A stretch of DNA of 64,000 bases from a virus. The stretch lies in the IMG/VR virus record IMGVR_UViG_3300033997_000077, positions 1-64,000 of that record; one strand, 5' to 3'. The notes below the pieces were generated by a model. That model saw only the letters and a program-made list of their open reading frames with translations, had not been told where the DNA came from and ran no database searches. This document shows, in pieces, positions 14,838 to 23,466 of the stretch; the stretch's first letter is position 1; every line of letters begins with the position of its first letter. Position numbers and translations under genes: made by a program.

Positions 14838-15974
14838 ATGAGAACTTTCTGGCCTGCACCGCCCCGCCCAACCAACCTTGTAGATGAATTCTGGGATCAG
14901 CTGCACGCAATCCCTCGCTCCGAGGTCGAAGCAAAGAAGCAGCATGCAACTTGGATGCTGCATCACCCGATTGATGTAGCGTTAGCCGTTACGCATCAGT
15001 ACCTCAGAGGCATTGCTAGTGCCGATGACCAGCTAAAGGCGTTCGTTGAGTTCTGGGTGCCTACGGATACCGTGCGCCGCAATCGTCTGCACGAAATGTT
15101 GAGTAAGCAAGCGTGCTGGGAGCGCACAAGCTGGATTCCCTTCAGTAGGAAAGTTCAGGTATTGCCTGCACGGTTCGCCCACAACGCATTCATGTTCTCT
15201 GCACTGGTTGCCACCGCTACCCCACACGTTTATGGTCACGTATCCGGTCGCTACACAAATGCTGCGCCAACCGCGTCGAGTTACTGCAAGAACAACTGCC
15301 GTCCTCCCATCGTTGACGGTAAGTGGTTGCCATCAGAGGAAGCGGTATTGACCAACTTCGTCAACGCCGAGTTGCCGCCTCACATAGGATTGGTGACTAC
15401 CGTGCGCTTGTTGCGTTCGATGATCCTCACGCTGCTTTCACCGACCGGACACATTTCGTTCGTCCTTGGGATCCCAACCATCTTTGATGGTCGCATCGGC
15501 TTCAATTGCTTCAACACCCTGCCTCGCTATTTCGAGAGCACTGTGGAAATTCCAGCATGGAAGCCGCATGCGCGCCCTGACGAGCCACGCTTTGTCAAAG
15601 CTACTCGCGGCCCCGAGGCGGTGCGCGGCCCAAAAGCTACTCGCGGCCCCATAGCCCCACGTGGCCCTGATTCAAGATCTGCACCCTACCGCCACGGCGA
15701 TGCCACTATAAACAACGGGGTATCTGTTGCGGACATGATGCTCGTCGCTGCCGTCACCGACCACATGAACTCCGCCGCTGTAGAGCTGCGACGCGGTGAC
15801 GACGCGGTTGCCAATGACCTCGCACATGGCTTGAGCATTGAAGATCCCAAGCCTTACTGCCGCGAACCTGATCCGACACCTAGCTATCGCGCAGACCCTG
15901 AGCCTGTGTGCCGCGACGACTCGCCGTCAACCAGCTGGGGCGGTGATTCATCCTCCAACTGTAACTCCGACTAA
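14838..15974 (+). CDS. hypothetical protein with RGP repeats and Ser/Asp-rich tail
   Basis: 378 residues. ATG 14838 follows TTGGAGATT and is preferred to an in-frame upstream start that lies within the terminator. The N-terminal ~250 residues are helical and may be distantly related to the three following genes (RLLRSMILTLLS compares with their RLFL/RLFI helix). Residues about 253-276 contain four copies of a (T/V/P)RGP motif, and the tail ends DDSPSTSWGGDSSSNCNSD, a low-complexity Ser/Asp/Cys end. No enzymatic motif was seen. Confidence 0.7.
   Translation: MRTFWPAPPRPTNLVDEFWDQLHAIPRSEVEAKKQHATWMLHHPIDVALAVTHQYLRGIASADDQLKAFVEFWVPTDTVRRNRLHEMLSKQACWERTSWIPFSRKVQVLPARFAHNAFMFSALVATATPHVYGHVSGRYTNAAPTASSYCKNNCRPPIVDGKWLPSEEAVLTNFVNAELPPHIGLVTTVRLLRSMILTLLSPTGHISFVLGIPTIFDGRIGFNCFNTLPRYFESTVEIPAWKPHARPDEPRFVKATRGPEAVRGPKATRGPIAPRGPDSRSAPYRHGDATINNGVSVADMMLVAAVTDHMNSAAVELRRGDDAVANDLAHGLSIEDPKPYCREPDPTPSYRADPEPVCRDDSPSTSWGGDSSSNCNSD
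15597..15650 (+). repeat. 36-nt-period direct repeat coding RGP motifs
   Basis: AAAGCTACTCGCGGCCCC occurs at 15597-15614 and exactly again at 15633-15650, with a related GTGCGCGGCCC between. It encodes Lys-Ala-Thr-Arg-Gly-Pro units. Confidence 0.75.
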
Positions 15975-15989
15975 ACAACGGTACTTGCT

Positions 15990-16556
15990 ATGAGACACAA
16001 AGTGATAGAAATGTTTGGTGCACGCATCGACTGGCTGCTCGATGCGGAAGCCCCATCCTCAACAATAGAAGCAATACTCAACACCTTCGGACGTGGCGCA
16101 CCAGTCGTTGACGTCCTGATGTTGGTCTACCCGCACACGGCGCGCGAGCGTGTAGCGCGTGATCTTCTCGATACGAAGAGCAAGCTGCTGCCGCCCGTAG
16201 CGCCAGCCTACATCGGACGCCATCGGACTAAACGTATCGACGACTTCGATACGTTGTGTGCTCACTTCGGCGGCACGCTTCCGAAGTACGAACTGGAACG
16301 TATTCGTCGCTGGGGCGACGGAGTGCGTGAGATCATCTACGACCATCTGGACGCGCCGAGCGATAACTACCTGCAATCGCGCTTGCGCCTGTTCCTCGAA
16401 TTCATGTTTGGTTACGTGTGCTACCCGCACGCGTTCGACATCACGATTACACCGAAGACCACCGAGAACGGTGTGGTGAGAACGGGCTGGGCCAAGCTGA
16501 CGTTGTTCGCGGATCCCGCTGGCCCGAGCTTTGACATTTACGACGGCCCGCTGTGA
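15990..16556 (+). CDS. hypothetical protein, tandem paralogue 1
   Basis: 188 residues starting MRHKVIEMFGARIDWLL. It shares a layout with the next two genes: a mid-protein LVYP.TARERVARDLL segment, a charged helix, then RLRLFLEFMFGYVCYPHAFDITIT. The C-terminal strands (TGWAKLTLFADPAG..FDIYDG) suggest an alpha/beta fold. No motif of known function was recognised. Confidence 0.7.
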   Translation: MRHKVIEMFGARIDWLLDAEAPSSTIEAILNTFGRGAPVVDVLMLVYPHTARERVARDLLDTKSKLLPPVAPAYIGRHRTKRIDDFDTLCAHFGGTLPKYELERIRRWGDGVREIIYDHLDAPSDNYLQSRLRLFLEFMFGYVCYPHAFDITITPKTTENGVVRTGWAKLTLFADPAGPSFDIYDGPL

Positions 16557-16564
16557 GGTGAGTT

Positions 16565-17140
16565 ATGCAAAAAGAATCGCTGCCTTACCTCAAGCATGCA
16601 ATCGAGTACGTTGGATCTGAGATGTTGGGTTCGCTGCTGGTAACCACGTCCCCAGTGAACTTCACTTACGACTGGTTCGACCAAACCAAGTACGGCCTAT
16701 CACGCTTCAGTATCAGGATGCTCGCTGGCTTGCTGCCACCAATGCACTTCGGCCAGCACCTGTGCAAGCGCGTCGCTATATCCCGCGCAGCAGGCAAGAG
16801 CGTCAAGTGCCGTTACTACATGCGGCCCACTGTGAGGATGGAGCTGCCGGAATACATGGCGTACATAGAAGCAGAGTACAAGTCAATGTATGCGCGCGTG
16901 CGTTGCGGGATTACCTCGCTGCGTACTTCGGCTACCTACTTCCAGATAGAGCACTGGCAGTTCAAAGCAGTGCTTCGCCTATTCCTTGACTACGTGTACG
17001 GCGCTGCCCCCACGATGGAACAGATAGAGATCACGCCTGATCGGATCGTACTGAAGTTCCCTAGCGGCGACGTCGTTATCCAAGAGGTCGGCCAGTACGA
17101 CCAGAGCTTCGACTGGTCAACCGTGGAGGGACTGAAGTAA
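16565..17140 (+). CDS. hypothetical protein, tandem paralogue 2
   Basis: 191 residues starting MQKESLPYLKHAIEYVG. LLPPMHFGQHLCKRVAI aligns with LVYPHTARERVARDLL of the previous gene, and LRLFLDYVYGAAPTMEQIEIT with its RLFLEFMFGYVCYPHAFDIT. The last codon shares an A with the next ATG (TAATG). The function is unknown. Confidence 0.7.
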   Translation: MQKESLPYLKHAIEYVGSEMLGSLLVTTSPVNFTYDWFDQTKYGLSRFSIRMLAGLLPPMHFGQHLCKRVAISRAAGKSVKCRYYMRPTVRMELPEYMAYIEAEYKSMYARVRCGITSLRTSATYFQIEHWQFKAVLRLFLDYVYGAAPTMEQIEITPDRIVLKFPSGDVVIQEVGQYDQSFDWSTVEGLK

Positions 17141-17877
17141 TGAAGCTGACTCCAAAGCACCGAGGGATTCCTACCAAGTGGATCCATGAAGGCGTACCAG
17201 CGGGAGCAATCCCGCTTACTGGGTTCGCGTATCACAGCTGGCAGCAGTTCCATAACCGCATCGTAATGTCTCCGAATCCTATGGCAACGTTGTTCGACAT
17301 CTGCGAGGAACACTTCGCAGCGCCTGAGCAAGGTTACTTGTGGATCGCCGCGTTGCTCCCATCGCCGCTGCGGTACAACCTCGCGAACCGCGTGCTTGGG
17401 TGCGGCCTCACGTACAGCAAGCGCAATCTACTGGCCCGCCGCCGTACTTGCGAGCTTGCTGGCATCACCAAAGAAGAGGCGATCAACATGCCTTGGAATT
17501 ACGTGGTGCCCAAGACAACTAGATCCATCCAGTTCGCCCGACGCGAAACCATGACCGACATGAAGGACTACAACCAGTCGACTGTCGTGGACTATCTTGT
17601 GGCGTTGCGTGAGCGCAATCCTGAGTATCTGGAAAAGATCGAACACGCGTGCGGGGCAGTCATGGAAGATGCCATTCGCCACGGCCACCCGCTGGACTCC
17701 AAAGGCTGCATCATTCTCCGGCTGTTTATCGTTATTTCTTACATGTGCGCGGCACGTCCGTCCGATCTCACATACGACATCACAATGTCAGACGATCCGG
17801 AAAGTTCGTGCCTGTACTGGAGCATTGCTATCCGCAGCAATGATCATTTCTACATCATCAACGGAACCCATTACTAA
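17140..17877 (+). CDS. hypothetical protein, tandem paralogue 3
   Basis: 245 residues. The shared core is LLPSPLRYNLANRVLG near the middle and ILRLFIVISYMCAARPSDLTYDIT near the C-terminus. It is longer than its two paralogues by an N-terminal ~45-residue extension and an internal helix. It is coupled by TAATG to the previous gene and to the phosphatase that follows. The duplicated series suggests dosage or heteromeric assembly, with no further clue to function. Confidence 0.7.
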   Translation: MKLTPKHRGIPTKWIHEGVPAGAIPLTGFAYHSWQQFHNRIVMSPNPMATLFDICEEHFAAPEQGYLWIAALLPSPLRYNLANRVLGCGLTYSKRNLLARRRTCELAGITKEEAINMPWNYVVPKTTRSIQFARRETMTDMKDYNQSTVVDYLVALRERNPEYLEKIEHACGAVMEDAIRHGHPLDSKGCIILRLFIVISYMCAARPSDLTYDITMSDDPESSCLYWSIAIRSNDHFYIINGTHY

Positions 17878-18692
17878 TGACTCCTTATCAGTTCAAGTTC
17901 GCTGCTGACATTCACCACAACCTTCCGGTGCTGGCCCTTGATGCCGACGACACTCTGGTCAATACCCGTTCATGGTTCACTAAGCTGGCTGTCGCCAACG
18001 GTGCCGACGGAGCTAAGTGCTTGGCGTGCCCAACTCTGTCGCTGACCGACGAACTCATTGAGCGCAAGTATCAGAACACTGCGTTGGAAGATGCAACGTT
18101 CATGCGCGAAGCACCACTGTTGCCCGGCGCAGAGTATCTGCTGAAGGCGCTGAGTTACGTTGAGTATCCGCACTTCGTTCTCACGCATCGCGGTTACCAC
18201 GAAGACGGCCAGCGCATAACTGAAGAGTTCTTTGCCGAGCACGTGCCGACGGCTACTCCGCAAGTTGTGGCGATCCCGTCGAAGGTATCCAAGCACGAAT
18301 TCCTCGAAGCGTACTTCTCCGGTCAATCACACCGTGGCAACTACCTGTTGGTCGACGACAACACTCACTGCCGTCGCCCTGATGCTAACGGTGTCATTGT
18401 CCATGATCGCTGGTCGCGCACGGTCGTGGTGTCCCAGCCGTGGAACGTTGACGTTGCATTCGGTAGCACTCGCGTCATTCACGTCGAGTCCATCCTGAAA
18501 GTGCTGATGCAAGAGCTGCACGTGTACGCGGAAGTGCGTGGTTCCCAAGCAGCCAAGCAGATGTATAAGAAGTTGTGGAACTACATTCGCACGACTCCTT
18601 ACCACGTCCCCGAAGAGCACGTTGCTGTACGCGAGCACCGCACCGCAACGCTTACCGACAACCAACCTATCGGCGTCGACGTCTGCCGCTAA
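17877..18692 (+). CDS. HAD-superfamily phosphatase, possible 5'(3')-deoxyribonucleotidase
   Basis: 271 residues. HAD motif I is LALDADDTL (D22-x-D24-x-T26), motif II is probably FVLTHRG, and the acidic motif IV is LLVDDNTH. This set matches C0/C1-capped HAD phosphatases, including phage NT5C-type deoxyribonucleotidases that trim host dNMPs. The C-terminal ~70 residues (basic, HVYAEVRGSQAAKQMYKKL) are beyond the usual domain. It stands next to an HD-domain hydrolase, so a nucleotide-metabolism pair is plausible. The substrate is not certain. Confidence 0.75.
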   Translation: MTPYQFKFAADIHHNLPVLALDADDTLVNTRSWFTKLAVANGADGAKCLACPTLSLTDELIERKYQNTALEDATFMREAPLLPGAEYLLKALSYVEYPHFVLTHRGYHEDGQRITEEFFAEHVPTATPQVVAIPSKVSKHEFLEAYFSGQSHRGNYLLVDDNTHCRRPDANGVIVHDRWSRTVVVSQPWNVDVAFGSTRVIHVESILKVLMQELHVYAEVRGSQAAKQMYKKLWNYIRTTPYHVPEEHVAVREHRTATLTDNQPIGVDVCR

Positions 18693-18701
18693 GGAAAGTC
18701 C

Positions 18702-19568
18702 ATGAAACGTTTTGAAGACGCAATCCATGAGCTGGCGACAGTCCGCGCCAAGAAGATCGAAGCCGCGCTGATGCAGGTGTACTACGGGGACGATTCACCA
18801 TACAGCCGTGACCAGCGTGTCGAGTTGTTCCGCGACAACATGCCTACTGAGCGCGACATGGAGCACCACACAGCAAGCGTGTTAGCCAACCACGTTGGGG
18901 TCAATGATCCACATCTGATCTCGCTGGTTGTTGACTCGTATCCCAACTACGGCTATCACTGTCTGGTGCATGGCGTACTTACAGCAATCGTGGTGCGTCG
19001 CCTGTGCGGGATCTACCTGCCTTACCACAACGACATAGCGCGCGTTGCGGTACTGGCTGCGCTGTTCCACGACTCGTTCCATACGCATGGGGCAATGTCT
19101 GACAGCGAGAACATTTTGCGCGCGCAACGTTACGTTCACAACGTTGTAGCGTTGCACGGTGATCGTCTCGGTTACCCGAAGCACACGGCGCATTATGTCT
19201 GCAACATGTTGGAGATCACGGAGTGGACTGCTGGGGCTTTCCCGCACGACATCCCCGCCAGCTCCATTGAACCATTGGGCCCAGTGGCATCGCGTGATGC
19301 GCAACTTGCGATGGCAATGCGTATCGTCGCAGAGGCAGATCTGATGATGTCAGCAACTCCGCTGTGGCCTGCGCTCGGCAGCATGGTCGCTCTGGATATG
19401 TCGACCGCCAACGGCAACGATGCAAACTTGGACGTCGAGCAGTTCTGCCGCACGCAAATCCGCTTCATTGAACGCACGTGCATGATGCGTTTGCAGTTGC
19501 GCGAGACGCGAGAAGCTGCACTGGCTGTCGCCGATCTGCACCGTACTGTCATGGACATGCACTCCTAA
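18702..19568 (+). CDS. HD-domain phosphohydrolase
   Basis: 288 residues. The metal-binding series is YHCLVHG (His), ALFHDSFH (H123-D124) and a late IVAEADLMM (Asp), the H...HD...D pattern of the HD superfamily. That family dephosphorylates nucleotides, cyclic nucleotides or (p)ppGpp. The domain covers about residues 80-230, with a helical N-terminal extension. A GGAAAG Shine-Dalgarno lies before ATG 18702. It could act with the upstream HAD enzyme. The exact substrate cannot be inferred. Confidence 0.78.
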   Translation: MKRFEDAIHELATVRAKKIEAALMQVYYGDDSPYSRDQRVELFRDNMPTERDMEHHTASVLANHVGVNDPHLISLVVDSYPNYGYHCLVHGVLTAIVVRRLCGIYLPYHNDIARVAVLAALFHDSFHTHGAMSDSENILRAQRYVHNVVALHGDRLGYPKHTAHYVCNMLEITEWTAGAFPHDIPASSIEPLGPVASRDAQLAMAMRIVAEADLMMSATPLWPALGSMVALDMSTANGNDANLDVEQFCRTQIRFIERTCMMRLQLRETREAALAVADLHRTVMDMHS

Positions 19569-19578
19569 CCAGTAGAAC

Positions 19579-19604
19579 AAGGGCCTGCGTTTGCGGGCCC
19601 TTTT
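19579..19604 (+). terminator. intrinsic terminator
   Basis: AAGGGCCTGC pairs with GCGGGCCCTT (10 bp, one G-U) around a GTTT loop and is followed by TT. It ends the 14.8-19.6 kb unit. Confidence 0.85.
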
Positions 19605-19670
19605 CGCATTCAAACGCTAATTTACCATCGACGTCAAAATGTGTTTAATCAACGTTGATTGGAGGCAAGA
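19605..19670 (+). promoter_or_regulatory. candidate promoter region: GCTAATTT motif and 14-bp palindrome
   Basis: GCTAATTT (19616-19623) sits after the terminator as in the 3.03 kb gap. Further downstream is the perfect palindrome AATCAACGTTGATT (19647-19660), immediately before the GGAGGCAAG Shine-Dalgarno. The layout suggests a promoter with an operator-like site. Confidence 0.35.
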
Positions 19671-20066
19671 ATGCCAGATCCCAAGAAGCAACGTTTATAC
19701 AGCGTTGCAACTTACGACAAGCGACTTGCAGCGGCCAAAGCGAAAGGCCGTGAGTTGGTGGCGAAGCGTAAGGGCCTTGTTGCGTCTCGTAACAAGGTCG
19801 ACAACATCGTCAAGCTCATGGAGCAACGCCGCAAACTTGTTCGTGACGGTGCTCGCGCCGAACTCAAAAAGTTCGACGAGAAGAACAAGGAATACCTCGG
19901 CAAGAATCCGCGCCCGCTCAAGGACACCAAAGCGCTTTCCAAGAAACTGGTAAGCCGCCTGAACATCACCCGCAAGTCCATCGAAAGCCTGCGTAATCGT
20001 GTCTCCCTGTTGAACGCGAAGCGTGCTGAAGCCTTGGCCCGTGCGCGTGCGAAGAAGCGGAAGTGA
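19671..20066 (+). CDS. basic coiled-coil protein
   Basis: 131 residues, extremely rich in Lys/Arg/Ala with heptad-like spacing (RLAAAKAKGRELVAKRKGL, LSKKLVSRLNITRKSIESL) and a KKRK end. The GGAGGCAAG Shine-Dalgarno fixes ATG 19671. No membrane segment is present, so a holin role is unlikely despite the lysozyme next door. A nucleic-acid-binding or structural coiled coil is likely; not assigned further. Confidence 0.72.
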   Translation: MPDPKKQRLYSVATYDKRLAAAKAKGRELVAKRKGLVASRNKVDNIVKLMEQRRKLVRDGARAELKKFDEKNKEYLGKNPRPLKDTKALSKKLVSRLNITRKSIESLRNRVSLLNAKRAEALARARAKKRK

Positions 20067-20068
20067 TC

Positions 20069-20554
20069 ATGACGGTTCCAGCTCACGCCGTTGTCGTCAT
20101 GGACTTCGAAGAAGGGTTTCGCCCCAAAGCGTACTACGATACGAAAGGTTTCCCGACCATTGGCTCGGGATTTCTGCTTTGTAGGCTGAATGCTCCGCTC
20201 GCCCACTACGCAAACTTCAGCATGAGTCGGAAAGTATCTCACATGATGCTGAGTGAGCTTTCCGAAGAGTACGTGCAGCAGGCAGAAGCAAAGTTGACTG
20301 CTGCGTGGAACCAGATGAATGATGATCGGCGCGCTATCGTCGTGTCCATGATTCACCAGCTGGGAATTTCCGGCGTGCTCGGTTTCGGTCAGTTTCTGAA
20401 AGCGGCTGCCGCTGGTAACTGGCGCGAAGCCTACAACCAAATGCTGGATAGCAAATGGGCCAAACGCGATACTCCGGAACGCGCGCAACGACACGCTCTG
20501 GTTATGTATCACGGTTCTATTCCCCAAGTTTACAACGGAGTATTGAAGCTATGA
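20069..20554 (+). CDS. endolysin, T4-type lysozyme (GH24)
   Basis: 161 residues. The catalytic triad spacing of T4 lysozyme is exact: E15 in FEEGF, then 8 residues, D24 in YYDTKG, then 5 residues, T30 in PTIGSG. It cleaves the MurNAc-GlcNAc bond of peptidoglycan. There is no signal peptide, so release would need a holin, and none is evident adjacent. ATG 20069 is chosen because GGAAGTGATC immediately upstream matches an extended Shine-Dalgarno; GTG 20063, overlapping the previous stop, is the alternative. The stop overlaps the sheath start (ATGA). Confidence 0.88.
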   Translation: MTVPAHAVVVMDFEEGFRPKAYYDTKGFPTIGSGFLLCRLNAPLAHYANFSMSRKVSHMMLSELSEEYVQQAEAKLTAAWNQMNDDRRAIVVSMIHQLGISGVLGFGQFLKAAAAGNWREAYNQMLDSKWAKRDTPERAQRHALVMYHGSIPQVYNGVLKL

Positions 20555-22209
20555 GTAATGTTCCGCATAGCTCGGCTGGTGTGTATACCAAGATCCGAGA
20601 TTTCTCTCGCCTCAACGTCATCAACAGCGGCCTTCGTGTCGCAATGGTTGGTGAAGCAGAGCGCGGCCCCGTCAACATGCCGTTCCGCACGCTGACTGGC
20701 GACGACTGGACTGACTACTTCGGCAAGCGCAACCACAAGAACTTCGGTTTCATGGGCGCGTTCGCTGAGCTGGTGCACAAGTTCACTAACCAGCTCCACA
20801 ACCTGCGTCTCGCTCCCGAAGCGCGCTACGCTGTGTTGACCTGCTCCACCGATGATCCGAAAGCCAACGTGCCGAAGATCAACCTGTCCCCGCGCACCAA
20901 CGCCAACGGCGAAGTCGAAGGCGTGTTGTCTCCGGACGAAATCGGCTGGCTGCCGGACGACCCGCTGATCGATACCGTGCTCGGTTGCTTCTTCCAAGCG
21001 AATCCGGGCGATTGGGCTGAAGGCACTCTGGTGTTCGTGCAGCCGTCAGTACCCAAAGGTCTCGACCCCATCAAGAACCGCAACGAGTACGACCCGACGA
21101 TCTTCCGCGTGCAGATCTTCGAGAACTACGTCGCGGGCGCGATGCCTACTGAAAGCCACCTCGTTACCTTCGACCACTACGTCGACGGCGAGAACCGCCA
21201 GTACGAGATCACCGAAGTTCTGGAACGCGACAGTAAAGTGCTGCGCTTCAAGCGTAACAAACGCTGTCCTGCCGTTCCCGTCCTGCGCACTGCGAAGTCC
21301 GACCTGCGTGGCGGTACTCGCGGACGTCGTGCGACCAGCGACGAAATCGCAGTAGCCTACACCAAATTCTTCAGCGATCCTGAGCAACTGTCTCCGCATC
21401 TGCTGCTGAACTGCCAAGGTCACGATCATATCGTGCACCGCGCAATGGTTGCGGCGTCTGCTGTCCATAACAACTGCCGTGCTTTCCTGCACATTGCTAA
21501 CGACAAGCATGCTGTGCGCGAAGCTGTGAAGTATCGTGAACAGACTCTCAACTTGGACACCTACTACGGTGCCCTTTACGTCGGGGACTTCTTGGTCTTC
21601 GATGATCAAGAAGCTCGCAAGGTCTATGTGCCAGTGGTTGCTTTTGCTGCTGGTGCGTATGCTGCTGCAAACTTTGTGCGCGCTCCTGCTGGTCTTCGCA
21701 TGAGTGAACACATCAAGGTGCTCGGCACCAACATCGTCTACGATCAGCCGATGCGTAACGTGCTGACCAACGCCCAGATCAACTACGCCCGCAAGATGCC
21801 GGACGAGATTGGCGGCAGCTTTGCCATCTGGGAACAGCTCACCCTGTACCGTCGCCCGTCCGCGCTGCGTAACATCAACGCAAGTGCTGTGAGCGGTCGC
21901 GTTCTGGAACTGGTTGCCTCCCGCGCCAAGTACGGCCTCTTCGATCCCAACGACATTGTGCTCCGGCAGGATCTGAAAACCAAGGCGACCGACGAGCTGA
22001 CTGCACTGAACCTGCTCGGTGCGTTCAACACTGTGGACGGCGCAACTCCGTTCGAGGTTATCTGTGACCACACCAACAACCCGAACACCGCTATCGCTAA
22101 CGGTGATCTGATTCTGGACGTGATCATCGACCCCGCGAACTCAGTGCGTCGGATCTTCTTCCGCTACAACATCAATCCGAAGGGTTCTCGGGTCACCGAA
22201 ATCCAGTAA
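20551..22209 (+). CDS. tail sheath-like protein (first of two)
   Basis: 552 residues. The N-terminus HSSAGVYTKIRDFS matches the start of the second sheath gene (QHTSAGVYFSINDR). Central blocks with Arg-Gly-rich loops (DLRGGTRGRRATSDE) and the C-terminal VSGRVLELVASRAKYG...ILDVIIDPANSVRRIFFRYNI follow the myovirus sheath pattern, where N- and C-terminal arms link neighbouring subunits. It sits next to the lysozyme and tail-fibre genes, 30 kb from the main sheath, so it may form a specialised part of the tail or baseplate. Confidence 0.8.
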   Translation: MSNVPHSSAGVYTKIRDFSRLNVINSGLRVAMVGEAERGPVNMPFRTLTGDDWTDYFGKRNHKNFGFMGAFAELVHKFTNQLHNLRLAPEARYAVLTCSTDDPKANVPKINLSPRTNANGEVEGVLSPDEIGWLPDDPLIDTVLGCFFQANPGDWAEGTLVFVQPSVPKGLDPIKNRNEYDPTIFRVQIFENYVAGAMPTESHLVTFDHYVDGENRQYEITEVLERDSKVLRFKRNKRCPAVPVLRTAKSDLRGGTRGRRATSDEIAVAYTKFFSDPEQLSPHLLLNCQGHDHIVHRAMVAASAVHNNCRAFLHIANDKHAVREAVKYREQTLNLDTYYGALYVGDFLVFDDQEARKVYVPVVAFAAGAYAAANFVRAPAGLRMSEHIKVLGTNIVYDQPMRNVLTNAQINYARKMPDEIGGSFAIWEQLTLYRRPSALRNINASAVSGRVLELVASRAKYGLFDPNDIVLRQDLKTKATDELTALNLLGAFNTVDGATPFEVICDHTNNPNTAIANGDLILDVIIDPANSVRRIFFRYNINPKGSRVTEIQ

Positions 22210-22220
22210 GAGGGTAATCC

Positions 22221-22856
22221 ATGGAACTCAAGTTAGAGAAATACATCGCTGCACTTGAGTTGACTACGAACATTCACCGCCAACAAGAAGCCCCGATCAT
22301 CGTTCGCCTGACGGACGATGCTACGGGCAAGGCGACTGTCGTGTGCTGTTCGTATCATCAACCCAAGTACGTGCTGCTGCCGATTCAGGCTATCTGGATT
22401 GACTTCAATCCGGACTCCGACACCTACCAGCATGCGTACCTTCGTACCAAGAAAGGGGCGACTCCAGCTGAAGACGAGTGGAAGGTTCTTTACTTCTACG
22501 CCGACGCGTTCCCCGATCAGCAGTACGATCCGGAAGACACTGGCATGATTTCGATCTCGCTGCCGCCGCCCGCTACCCAGCAGGTGCACGGCATCGGCTA
22601 TCTGTCTGCGCCGGAACCTGATTCCAAGGTTGTCGTTGCTGGCGACTCGCGTCTCACTGACACTCGGGATCCTCTCCCGCACATGGAGATGCACCCCGAG
22701 AAGCCTGCAACGATCATTCGTACAGGCGATGGCACTTCGGTGAAGATCGCAAGTCAGGTTGCCCCGCGTCTCAGCGACACTCTGGTTGCTGACGTCGTTG
22801 AAGGCGTTCCCGTCTACACGTGGCGTCACCTGAAAGAAAGCGATTTGGAGGTCTGA
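22221..22856 (+). CDS. tail-fibre/baseplate protein, module family member 1
   Basis: 211 residues. The module shared with the next two genes is visible as a hydrophobic IQAIWIDFNPDSDTY strand, a GIGYLSAP switch and DSRLTDTRDPLPHMEMHPEKP at about 142-162. This DsRLtD.R.PLPH motif recalls the collar repeats of phage and pyocin tail fibres. The role is probably virion attachment of fibre components. It is coupled to the next gene by a one-base overlap. Confidence 0.6.
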   Translation: MELKLEKYIAALELTTNIHRQQEAPIIVRLTDDATGKATVVCCSYHQPKYVLLPIQAIWIDFNPDSDTYQHAYLRTKKGATPAEDEWKVLYFYADAFPDQQYDPEDTGMISISLPPPATQQVHGIGYLSAPEPDSKVVVAGDSRLTDTRDPLPHMEMHPEKPATIIRTGDGTSVKIASQVAPRLSDTLVADVVEGVPVYTWRHLKESDLEV

Positions 22857-23464
22857 TGAACATTCGTGAAATGGCGCAGGCCATCCTTACCGTAACTGGT
22901 TACACCGTCGGGCAGAGCGCAAAGATCTTCCGTCAGTACAACGCAGTGCTGAACAACAGCGCTATGGTGTGGGTATCTGACGAAGAGCCGACGCGCATGC
23001 TGCCGCTCAACGTTGTGTGGCTGGACATGAACCGTGACCGCGATACCTACATGAAGTTCGTGCGTCGTGTCAGCAAGGTTCCGAGCAACGGGCTGAACAA
23101 CACGTGGGAACTGGTAGAGCGCGTCGAGAGCATTTGGTCTGCGCAATACTACGACGCCGCTGACGGAGATCCGAGTGTTGGCAATGTCGACATCGCGACC
23201 ACCGAACGTTACGGCATCGCCAAGCTCAACCATCCAGCCACTCAAGAGACTGCGCCTGCATTCGTTGCAGCGAGTGACCCGCGTCTTACCGACGAGCGTT
23301 ACCCGCTGCCGCACGACGAGATGCACCCAGAGAAGCCGCTCGTCGATGTCATCGGCGTGGTCAACATGGACAACGGTGCTGCGGTACAAGGTGCAACCTT
23401 CGTCGCAGCCTCTCCCAATTCAGCTGACCAGCGCAAACTGGCCCGCACTGAAATCACGGGGTGA
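22856..23464 (+). CDS. tail-fibre/baseplate protein, module family member 2
   Basis: 202 residues from ATG 22856. It shares LNVVWLDMNRDRDTY with the preceding IWIDFNPDSDTY, and SDPRLTDERYPLPHDEMHPEKP with the collar-like motif of its neighbour. It lacks long repeats or an enzymatic motif. It is probably an attachment adaptor in the fibre assembly. Confidence 0.6.
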   Translation: MNIREMAQAILTVTGYTVGQSAKIFRQYNAVLNNSAMVWVSDEEPTRMLPLNVVWLDMNRDRDTYMKFVRRVSKVPSNGLNNTWELVERVESIWSAQYYDAADGDPSVGNVDIATTERYGIAKLNHPATQETAPAFVAASDPRLTDERYPLPHDEMHPEKPLVDVIGVVNMDNGAAVQGATFVAASPNSADQRKLARTEITG

Positions 23465-23466
23465 TT

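Noticed and set aside
20063-20068. GTG start of lysozyme overlapping the previous stop
   Set aside because: Six bases later ATG 20069 has the extended Shine-Dalgarno GGAAGTGATC; the GTG fits the coupling habit, so it is not excluded.
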